From CAG-217 sp963605415 (GTDB lineage: Bacteria; Bacillota; Clostridia; Oscillospirales; Acutalibacteraceae): a stretch of 64,000 bases of DNA. The DNA lies in assembly GCA_963605415.1 (NCBI GenBank), contig CAVCUL010000002.1, forward strand, positions 1 through 64,000, written 5' to 3'. Within the stretch, counting starts at the first letter, position 1; the number at the start of each line of letters is the position of its first letter. The notes under the pieces are model-generated. The model had not been told where the DNA came from. It searched no databases and saw only the letters and a list, made by a program, of their open reading frames with translations. The position numbers and the translations under genes are program-made. Shown here one piece after another: positions 57,831 to 64,000 of this stretch.

Positions 57831-59011
57831 TTGTTTATTGGGGATTTCCTTTGTATCAAAGACAGCGTTTACATAGATGACGGAATATCAGGCACAAGTT
57901 TTGAAAGAAGCGATTTTCAGCGTATGCAAAGAATGGCTGAGGAAGGTAAGATTTGTAGAATTATTGTAAAAGACCTTTCCCGCTTCGGCAGAGAACAGGT
58001 TGAAGCCGGAAGACTTACGCAAATTGTTTATCCCTCATTAGGAATCACATTCATTTCTATTCAGGAAAATGTAAATAGCACTATCGGTGACGGTATGGAA
58101 ATGCTTCCGTTTTACAATATTTTCAATGAATGGTACGCTGCCCAGACATCTAAGAAAATCCGTGCGGTATGGCAATCCAAAGCGGAGCATGGTAAGCGTG
58201 TTTCTGCAACAGTTCCTTTTGGATATATGAAAGCCCCAGAGAATAAAGAACAGTGGCTTAGAGTACAGGAACTGAGAAAACACCGCCGCCGTCCTACAGC
58301 AACAGGAAGACAAAGTTTATTTTCAGGTTTGGTATATTGTCCTGATTGTGGAGCAAAATTACACTTTTGTGCAGCGAAAAGCCTTAAACGAAATCAAGAA
58401 TTTTGGCGATGTTCCAATTACAAAAGCGGAAGAGGTGAGTGCCAAATTCACTATATACGAGATATAGTATTAGAACAGATAGTACTTGAATCTATAAGGG
58501 GTTTGGCAGATTTTGTAAAGTGCTATGAGTCCGCATTTCTGTATATGCTTGCCAAGAAAACAAATCTTGTACGGCAAACGGAGAATAAAAAGCTGAAATC
58601 GACAAGCTGATTGAGAAAGTATTTGAGCAAAACGCTGCCGGAATTCTTTCGGACGAACGATTTTCCAAATTGCTTCAAAACTACGAGCGTGAGCAAAATC
58701 GGCTGCAAGCAGAAATAGAAGAAGGGAAAGCGGCATTAGATGATGCAGGTCAGAAAGTTACCGATCTTAGGCTATTACTCCATACTCTCCGTGAAATTAC
58801 AGAGATTAAGGAACTTACACCGACACTGGTAAATTCACTTATTGAACGAATTGAAGTTCATAACAATGATAAATCAAGCGGTCACTGTTTCGTCAAGGTT
58901 GATGTGTACTTTACAGCAGTCGGAATGGTTGATATACCGACAGAGCAGGAACTTCTTGCCATATTGGACGAAGTTCAGCGAAATCCTCAGGAATTTCGAT
59001 TTATCGCCTAA
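57831..59011 (+). pseudogene. Broken large serine recombinase
   Basis: Remains of a Tn4451/TndX-type site-specific recombinase. The first frame (57831-58610) begins mid-domain at DDGISGTSF, so the N-terminal strand with the catalytic serine is missing. It keeps KDLSRFGR and FNEWYAAQTSKKIR, then jumps from FGYMKAPENKEQW to a short linker and CPDCGAKLHF (zinc ribbon), missing roughly 100 residues. A frameshift near 58590 moves the C-terminal coiled coil to another frame, where it runs to 59011. The base composition is AT-richer than the flanks. It cannot be functional. Confidence 0.85.
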
Positions 59012-59020
59012 GCAAAAAAT

Positions 59021-59048
59021 CGGTGCAACCCGTCTCCGAGTTGCACCG
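59021..59048. repeat. Hairpin at the edge of the element remnant
   Basis: CGGTGCAAC (59021-59029) pairs perfectly with GTTGCACCG (59040-59048). It directly follows the recombinase stop and may have ended its transcript or formed part of the element boundary. Confidence 0.45.
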
Positions 59049-59145
59049 TGTGCCGTTACATTAAAACATCCTTATGTGGTGTTGGCATTTGAATGTACTT
59101 GCTTTTTCTGTTTATTTACAAGATTTGAGCTTGCGACACGAGGCT

Positions 59146-59189
59146 CCAAATGCACAGCATTTGGCAGAAACAGTCCGGTGGACTGTTTC
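59146..59189. repeat. Two adjacent perfect hairpins
   Basis: CCAAATGC-ACA-GCATTTGG (59146-59164) is followed two bases later by GAAACAGTCC-GGT-GGACTGTTTC (59167-59189). Both are perfect with three-base loops. They lie in the gap 59012-59351, which holds no convincing gene. Confidence 0.55.
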
Positions 59190-59318
59190 GCAGCGAGTGC
59201 CTTATATTTCTGTGACCGGTTCGCATTGTCTACCGGTGGAGTAGCACTTTTTTTTCGGCGTTGCAGTACTTATTGCAGTACTTGGTAATGCGCGGTATCA
59301 CAAAGCTGGATAGAGGGC

Positions 59319-59346
59319 GGGTCGATGTGGGCATCGACCCCTACAA
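59319..59346. repeat. Extragenic palindrome of the CCCTACAA type
   Basis: GGGTCGATG-TGGG-CATCGACCC (59319-59340) followed by CTACAA, the same build as the units at 14 kb and 29 kb. Confidence 0.65.
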
Positions 59347-59351
59347 GGAAC

Positions 59352-60077
59352 TTATTTTTCCTCTTTGATCAGATCCTTGATCACTTCACTGGCCAGGATC
59401 AGGCCCACCACGGAGGGGACGAAGGCTACGCTGCCGGGGGTGCTGCGGCGGCCGGGGTGGTCCGGGTCGCCACGGCCGGTTCCGGCGGTGGGAATGGGCG
59501 GCTCCTCGGAATAGACCACCTTTAGGTGGTGAATGCCCCGCTTTTTCAGCTCCCGGCGCATGACTCGGGCCAGCGGGTCCATTTTGGTCTTAGCCAGGTC
59601 CGCCACCTGAAAGCCGGTAGGGTCCAGCTTGTTCCCGGCGCCCATGGCGCAGATGATGGGTACTCCGGCGGCGTGGCAATGGGTCACCAGCGCCAGCTTG
59701 GCGCTCATGGTGTCTACCGCGTCCACCACATAATCGTATTGGTCAAAAGGGAAATCTGCCGCCGTTTCCGGCAAAAAGAAGCAGTTGTGCTTGGTGATCT
59801 TGGCCGCCGGGTTGATGTCTAAGATCCGGGCCTCCATAGCGTCCGTCTTGTACTGCCCCACGGTTTTGGTGGTGGCGATGATCTGGCGGTTGATGTTGGA
59901 CGCAGCCACCGTGTCGCTGTCGATCAGATCCAGGTGCCCCACGCCTGTGCGGGCCAGGGCCTCACACACATAGCCGCCTACGCCGCCAATGCCGAATACC
60001 GCCACCCGAGTGCCCGCCAGCCGCTCCAATGCGGCGCTGCCCAGGAGCAATTCCGTTCTGGAAAATGCCTGTTCCAT
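59352..60077 (-). CDS. tcdA: tRNA threonylcarbamoyladenosine dehydratase
   Basis: Cyclises t6A37 to ct6A in ANN-decoding tRNAs. The 241-residue E1/ThiF-like protein has the Rossmann loop FGIGGVGGYVCEAL (near residue 27), LIDSDTVAASNINRQ (near 53) and the adenylation Asp in YVVDAVDT. The start at 60077 is set by the promoter at 60108-60136, which makes any longer frame impossible. AGGTAGG lies at moderate distance. Confidence 0.94.
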   Translation of the reverse strand: MEQAFSRTELLLGSAALERLAGTRVAVFGIGGVGGYVCEALARTGVGHLDLIDSDTVAASNINRQIIATTKTVGQYKTDAMEARILDINPAAKITKHNCFFLPETAADFPFDQYDYVVDAVDTMSAKLALVTHCHAAGVPIICAMGAGNKLDPTGFQVADLAKTKMDPLARVMRRELKKRGIHHLKVVYSEEPPIPTAGTGRGDPDHPGRRSTPGSVAFVPSVVGLILASEVIKDLIKEEK

Positions 60078-60107
60078 AGAAATAATACCTACCTTTTTAA
60101 TAGACAT

Positions 60108-60136
60108 ATTATACGGTACCGTTCCTGTCCTGTCAA
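60108..60136 (-). promoter_or_regulatory. Promoter for tcdA
   Basis: TTGACA (60136-60131), 17 bases, TATAAT (60113-60108) on the minus strand, a full consensus match. Confidence 0.8.
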
Positions 60137-60163
60137 CCGACTGCACAGGGTAGACAACTTTTT

Positions 60164-60235
60164 GACAGTGTCTAATATTGACAACGCGTATTAAAAAGTT
60201 CGACAAAACATTCACGAAAAATGTTGCACACTGTC
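60164..60235. promoter_or_regulatory. Inverted GACAGTGT elements in the dehydratase promoter
   Basis: GACAGTGT (60164-60171, part of the palindrome GACAGTGTC) and ACACTGTC (60228-60235) face each other, the second lying between the -35 and -10 of the dehydratase operon promoter. This is a candidate operator pair. Confidence 0.35.
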
Positions 60236-60252
60236 TATTTTTTGTGTATAAT
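60224..60252 (+). promoter_or_regulatory. Promoter of the dehydratase-family operon
   Basis: TTGCAC (60224-60229), 17 bases, TATAAT (60247-60252), 28 bases upstream of the first ATG. Confidence 0.7.
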
Positions 60253-60279
60253 TGGAACGATAAGGAGTGGTGATATCGA

Positions 60280-61050
60280 ATGAGCAAACCAAATGCAACC
60301 ATTATTGCCGTTGCAGGCAAGGGCGGCGTGGGCAAAACCTCTCTGTCCGCCACCATTGTGCGCTGCCTGACGGAGAAGTACCCGGACAAGAAAATTCTGG
60401 CCATTGACGCGGACCCGGCAGTGGGTCTGTCTACTGCCCTGGGCATAGAAGTGAAGATGACCATAGACGACATTCGCAAGGAAATCATTGCCTCTGTGGA
60501 TGAGGGTGACACCCGGGGCGCCGTAGAACTGCTGGGCGAAGCCAAGTACCGTATTTTTGACGCCTTGGTTGAGACGGACGGCTTTTCTTTTATTGCTGTG
60601 GGACGGCCGGAAACGGCGGGCTGCTACTGCAAGATCAATACCTATTTGAAAGAGGTGATCGCCATTTTGTCCGACGCCTTTGACTATGTGGTCATTGACG
60701 GCGAGGCGGGGATCGAGCAGATCAACCGCCGGGTGATGGAAAAGGTGACCCACCTGATCCTGGTGACGGACCCCAGCAAAAAGGGCTGCCAGGTGATCGA
60801 GACCATTAAGGGCGTGGCGGACGAGCTGGTGATGTATGACCGAATCGGCGCCATTGTGAACCGTATGGCGGACCCGTCCTTAAAGGAATATATTCACATT
60901 GACGGCATAGAGGTGCTCAGCTACATACCGGACGATCGGCACCTGTCTATGTTTGACATTCAAGGGAAAAACATTTTTAATTTGCCGGAAGAGTCGCCGG
61001 TGGTGCAAGGGGTGCGCCGGGCGCTCTGCCGTATGGGAGTACCGGTATGA
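60280..61050 (+). CDS. CooC-like P-loop ATPase
   Basis: A 256-residue MinD/NifH-class ATPase with the deviant Walker A GKGGVGKTS (residues 13-21) and AIDADPAVGL. Its C115-Y-C117 matches the CxC motif that binds a metal between monomers in CooC, the nickel-insertion factor of carbon monoxide dehydrogenase. No such dehydrogenase is nearby. It is four bases into the next gene (a dehydratase-family subunit), so it most likely matures or energises that iron-sulfur enzyme. TAAGGAG precedes the ATG. Confidence 0.82.
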   Translation: MSKPNATIIAVAGKGGVGKTSLSATIVRCLTEKYPDKKILAIDADPAVGLSTALGIEVKMTIDDIRKEIIASVDEGDTRGAVELLGEAKYRIFDALVETDGFSFIAVGRPETAGCYCKINTYLKEVIAILSDAFDYVVIDGEAGIEQINRRVMEKVTHLILVTDPSKKGCQVIETIKGVADELVMYDRIGAIVNRMADPSLKEYIHIDGIEVLSYIPDDRHLSMFDIQGKNIFNLPEESPVVQGVRRALCRMGVPV

Positions 61051-62243
61051 AAGACTTAAAACACCTGATCTATTTTGAAAATCTGCTGCAAGAGGCCAAC
61101 AACGACCTGGTGCAGCAGGCCATTCGTGAGGGCAACAAGGCCATTGCATACACCTGCTACCATATCCCGGAGGTGCTGCTGAATGTGGGCAACTGCTTTT
61201 CCGTGCGGTTGCGAGCGCCCCGCACCGGGTCTATGGATATTGCGACCTATTATTTAAGCTCCTACCTGTGCGGCTACTCTAAGGCGCTGCTGGAGCGCGC
61301 CATTGAGGGGGGCTACAACTTTCTGTCCGCCCTGATCGGCTCCGAGTCCTGCTCGGAGATGAACCGTACCTACGAGCACTTTACCCTGCTGAATTTGGTG
61401 CAGAACGACAAGTTCTTTTTGTCTGTGGCGGATATTCCCTTTAAGATCGAGCCCCACACCGTGCGCCATTATCGCAACCAAATGCAGATCAAGGTGCTGG
61501 ACAAGCTGCACGATGTGTACGGCGTGGATGTAAGCGACGACGCCCTGCGTAAGGCGGTGGAAGAGCATAACGAAATTTGCCGCCTGATCACGGAGATCGG
61601 CGCCTACCGCAAGGAGGAGAACCCCCGCATTACCGGCTACGAGTTCCATGTGCTGAACCTGGTGACCTACTGCTGCCCCAAGTATTTGATCCTTGACAAA
61701 TTGCGGGAGACGGCAGAGGAGTTAAAGACCCGGGTGCCGGATGAGAAGAAAAACTACCGGGCCAAGGTAGTGGTGGTCGGATCCGAGATGGACGACCCGG
61801 ACTTTACCAAGCTGATCGAGGAGTCCGGCGCCCTGGTGGTGGCGGATCGGTACTGCTTTGGCTCTCTGCCCGGGCGGGAAGAGATCATCCTGAACGATAC
61901 GGACGATGTGCTGGAGCAGATCGTGCTGCACTATATGCGCACCTGCCAGTGCCCCCGCTATATGAGCAAGGAAAAGGTGCAGGGCCGCAAGGAATATGTG
62001 CGGGACCTGGTGCACCAGTACCATGCGGACGGCGTGATCTATGAGCAGATCAAATTCTGCGAATACTGGGGCTACGAGCGTGCCCTGGCCTCTCATATTA
62101 TGACCAACGAGTACGGCATTCCCTCGGTGACGGTGGATCGCCAGTACACTGCCAGCGCCTCCGGCCAGCTGCGCACCCGCGTGCAGGCCTTTGTGGAGAG
62201 CCTGGAGATCAAAAAAATTCAAAAAGCCAAGGGGGTGGACTAA
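61047..62243 (+). CDS. 2-hydroxyacyl-CoA dehydratase-family subunit (HgdB-like), first
   Basis: A 398-residue protein of the HgdB/FldBC/BcrBC family, whose members bind an iron-sulfur cluster and carry out radical dehydration or reduction. Cysteines fall at family positions: Cys37 (YTCYHIPE), Cys50, Cys75 (LCGYSKALLE), Cys102 (SESCSEM), and later CQCPRYM and KFCEYWGYE. It starts within the end of the ATPase gene and its stop abuts the next start, so the genes are coupled. The substrate is unknown; a double-cubane cluster reductase is an alternative to a dehydratase. Confidence 0.85.
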   Translation: MKDLKHLIYFENLLQEANNDLVQQAIREGNKAIAYTCYHIPEVLLNVGNCFSVRLRAPRTGSMDIATYYLSSYLCGYSKALLERAIEGGYNFLSALIGSESCSEMNRTYEHFTLLNLVQNDKFFLSVADIPFKIEPHTVRHYRNQMQIKVLDKLHDVYGVDVSDDALRKAVEEHNEICRLITEIGAYRKEENPRITGYEFHVLNLVTYCCPKYLILDKLRETAEELKTRVPDEKKNYRAKVVVVGSEMDDPDFTKLIEESGALVVADRYCFGSLPGREEIILNDTDDVLEQIVLHYMRTCQCPRYMSKEKVQGRKEYVRDLVHQYHADGVIYEQIKFCEYWGYERALASHIMTNEYGIPSVTVDRQYTASASGQLRTRVQAFVESLEIKKIQKAKGVD

Positions 62244-63785
62244 ATGGCCAATCAACCGAAGAATTTGGGCAACCTGCACCGGGACAAGACCGGTATCTTA
62301 AAGCACCGGGAATGGCGCGGGTTTAAGGACACCTTTTATGACTACGGACGCTGGCTCATCACCTGGAAAGATATGATCGTAATGGTACTCAAGGCGCCGG
62401 TGTCCACTGTTAAGGGGCTGTGGAACTACCGCTGGATGGCCAGTTACCTGTCTGCTCCGGCGTGGATCGACCGCCACACGGAGGGCCTGCGAGGCACCCA
62501 CCTGCGCATTGCCCACCTGCACTTTAACGCCATGATCAAGCGCGCTTGCGATATGATCCACATGCTCTTTAAGCACGACAAGCACTTCCACCCCAACGAT
62601 CCGTTCTCGGACAAGACGGTGTGTATGGACGAGCTGTTTTCCTTTGAGCTGATGGCCGGGTTCCCCAACCTGTACGGCGTACCGGTCCAGACCATTCCCA
62701 TCTTCCTGTCCTCTATGGTGGACCAGCAGATCACGCCCCCGTACCTGGATATTACAGAGAGCTACGGCGTGCCGGCAGATGTGTGCCCTCTGCCCTCTGC
62801 AGAGGCTGGCGTGGCCATTAACGACGATTATCCCATGTTCGGCAAGTGCTTCCTCTCCTGCAATATGCCCTGCGACGGCTCCACCATGAACTCCTCTTAT
62901 ATTGACCGGCGGTTCAATTTGCCCTCCCATGTGGTGAATGTGCCCCTGCGTTATACGGAGGAGGAAGTGCAGGCCTACGCGGTGGACGAGGTGAAGTCCT
63001 GCATTCGCTTTATTGAGGAGCAGACCGGCGAGACCTTTGACTGGGACGCCTACTTCTCCGCTATGAAAACCTACAATAAGCAGCTGGAATACGAGCTGCA
63101 AAAGTGGGATGTGAACAAGACCGATTATCCCCAGATGACCGGCGCCACCTTTTGGCTGTATCGGCTGTTTTACTTCCATCTGTCCGGCGGGTTTGACAAG
63201 CGCTTCATCAAGACGGACGAGAAGGTCAACCGCCTGATGTTGAAAGGCTATGCCAAAAAGGAAAAGGTGTCCAAGGAAATGCGCCACCGGGCGGTGGTGT
63301 GGTCCTGCCCCGCCAACTACTACACCAGCCTGGCCAACTGGCTGGAGAACTGCTGGGGTATCAATGTGGTCATGGATATGGAGACCATGATCTCCTACAT
63401 TATGTACGACACGGAGGACCAGGAAAAATCCATGGCCACCTATGCCAAGACCTTGCAGCGCACCACCATGCGCAAGCACACCAAGGGCGGCTACCAGAAT
63501 GTGTTGGACGAGCTGTGGCGCATTTGCGACGAGTACCGGGCAGATACGGTGATTATGTATAACCAGATCTCCTGCAAGGGTATGGACGGCCTGAACGGTA
63601 TCTTTGACGACCAGGCCAGAGAGCGCAACATCAACTTTATTTGGGTGGACCAGGATTTGATGGACCCCCGCACCATCTCGCGCCGCAGTATGCGTGAGCA
63701 GATCAACAAATATATGACCACGGTGCTCCAGGAGGAGCCGGTAGACCCCACCCTGGTAGACTTTGACGACACCATGGCGTGGTAA
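62244..63785 (+). CDS. 2-hydroxyacyl-CoA dehydratase-family subunit, second
   Basis: A 513-residue member of the same family. It has a longer N-terminal part than usual, then KTVCMDELFSFELMAGFPNL, a cluster of cysteines in GKCFLSCNMPCDG and later VVWSCPANYY and ENCWGIN, and the QISCKGMDGL segment in the C-terminal domain. It probably pairs with the 398-residue protein as the larger subunit. The start immediately follows the previous stop. Confidence 0.83.
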   Translation: MANQPKNLGNLHRDKTGILKHREWRGFKDTFYDYGRWLITWKDMIVMVLKAPVSTVKGLWNYRWMASYLSAPAWIDRHTEGLRGTHLRIAHLHFNAMIKRACDMIHMLFKHDKHFHPNDPFSDKTVCMDELFSFELMAGFPNLYGVPVQTIPIFLSSMVDQQITPPYLDITESYGVPADVCPLPSAEAGVAINDDYPMFGKCFLSCNMPCDGSTMNSSYIDRRFNLPSHVVNVPLRYTEEEVQAYAVDEVKSCIRFIEEQTGETFDWDAYFSAMKTYNKQLEYELQKWDVNKTDYPQMTGATFWLYRLFYFHLSGGFDKRFIKTDEKVNRLMLKGYAKKEKVSKEMRHRAVVWSCPANYYTSLANWLENCWGINVVMDMETMISYIMYDTEDQEKSMATYAKTLQRTTMRKHTKGGYQNVLDELWRICDEYRADTVIMYNQISCKGMDGLNGIFDDQARERNINFIWVDQDLMDPRTISRRSMREQINKYMTTVLQEEPVDPTLVDFDDTMAW

Positions 63786-63799
63786 CAGGAGGACTTGAT

Positions 63800-64000
63800 A
63801 TGAAGTATTTTGGCGGTTGTGACGTAGGCTCCACCTACGCCAAGTGCGTGATTTTAGACGAAGCGGGCAAGATGGTAGCCAATGCCACCGTGCGCAGCAA
63901 GATCAATCCGGTGCAGAGCGCGGAGCTGGCGCTGGGCGAGGCCATCGGCCAGGTGGCGGATTTGCAGTCTGCTCAGGACCTGACCTATCTGATCGGCACC
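63800..64000 (+). CDS. Activator ATPase of the dehydratase system, N-terminal part
   Basis: The first 67 residues of an ASKHA-fold BadF/BcrA/HgdC-type ATPase, cut by the window end. CDVGSTYAKCVILD (residues 7-20) is the phosphate-binding loop of this family. These proteins hydrolyse ATP to push one electron onto the dehydratase or reductase cluster. Its place directly after the two HgdB-like subunits, with CAGGAGG 7-8 bases upstream, completes the catalytic set. Confidence 0.88.
   Translation, partial: MKYFGGCDVGSTYAKCVILDEAGKMVANATVRSKINPVQSAELALGEAIGQVADLQSAQDLTYLIGT

Noticed and set aside
58842..59288. A 148-codon open frame after the recombinase remnant
   Set aside because: It starts out of frame within the recombinase coiled-coil region and then runs through hairpins and repeats; it is rich in Cys and Phe with no domain.
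60078..60545. N-terminal extension of tcdA by over 150 codons
   Set aside because: A consensus promoter at 60108-60136 lies inside it, and it overlaps the divergent CooC-like gene.
60280..61050. Assignment of the CooC-like ATPase to carbon monoxide dehydrogenase maturation
   Set aside because: No dehydrogenase gene is in the window and the gene overlaps a dehydratase-family subunit instead.
62298..63479. A 393-codon minus-strand frame opposite the second dehydratase subunit
   Set aside because: Shadow of a conserved gene; no ribosome site and no recognisable domain.

Overview
The window reads as chromosome from an anaerobic Gram-positive clostridium, most likely an Oscillospirales (Ruminococcaceae-like) gut bacterium. 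Supporting signs are the DapL route to diaminopimelate, a GlgC/GlgD ADP-glucose pyrophosphorylase pair, a PdaA-like spore-cortex deacetylase, FakA/YloV with an Asp23 partner, a non-rhodanese ThiI, strong AGGAGG-type ribosome sites and canonical TTGACA/TATAAT promoters. Base composition is GC-rich by eye. Species cannot be named from this. No rRNA, tRNA, CRISPR array or intact insertion sequence was seen.

Layout. 1-4.4 kb: a minus-strand cluster (RING/zinc-ribbon membrane protein, galU, a degenerate ThyX-like protein, a CPBP protease, tadA). 4.5-7.5 kb: prfB, an MgtC-like protein and a PdaA-like deacetylase on plus. 7.5-13.9 kb: minus operon ymdB, peptide-binding lipoprotein, Asp23, FakA-like, recG. 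13.9-18.1 kb: a nest of palindromic repeats, an orphan lipoprotein, a HAD phosphatase, a TetR regulator and CorA. 18.2-23.9 kb: glycogen operon glgB-C-D-A on minus. 24.1-28.9 kb: ANTAR regulator, dapF, dapL, purC, purB on plus. 29-36.7 kb: a DUF6056 membrane protein, an EEP-fold hydrolase, then a minus operon of a FlK-like thioesterase, a HAD-Nudix fusion, a cysteine desulfurase, thiI and a sortase-B-like protein that has lost its catalytic residues. 36.9-38.5 kb: a DUF1624 acyltransferase and a two-gene sigma-like module.

38.7-45.2 kb is the most striking locus. One tight plus-strand operon holds a D-amino-acid aminotransferase, both halves of D-glutamate cyclase as separate genes (DUF4392 and DUF1445), all three subunits of the prokaryotic 5-oxoprolinase (PxpB, PxpC, PxpA) and alanine racemase. 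Read together, the genes could connect alanine, D-alanine, D-glutamate, 5-oxoproline and glutamate in a closed loop.

45.2-57.5 kb: an esterase, an amino-acid-binding lipoprotein, sfsA, ilvA-ridA, a response regulator/kinase/HtrA operon, a DUF815 ATPase, a FadR-family regulator next to ilvC, and an HTH protein fused to a decayed superoxide-reductase domain. 57.5-59.3 kb is an AT-richer scar of a mobile element: a gene fragment, iteron-like repeats and a broken serine recombinase. 59.3-64 kb: tcdA, then an operon of a CooC-type ATPase, two 2-hydroxyacyl-CoA dehydratase-family subunits and their activator ATPase, cut by the window end.

Small palindromes of a GTAGGG(palindrome)CCCTACAA type are scattered at about 14, 29, 45 and 59 kb.
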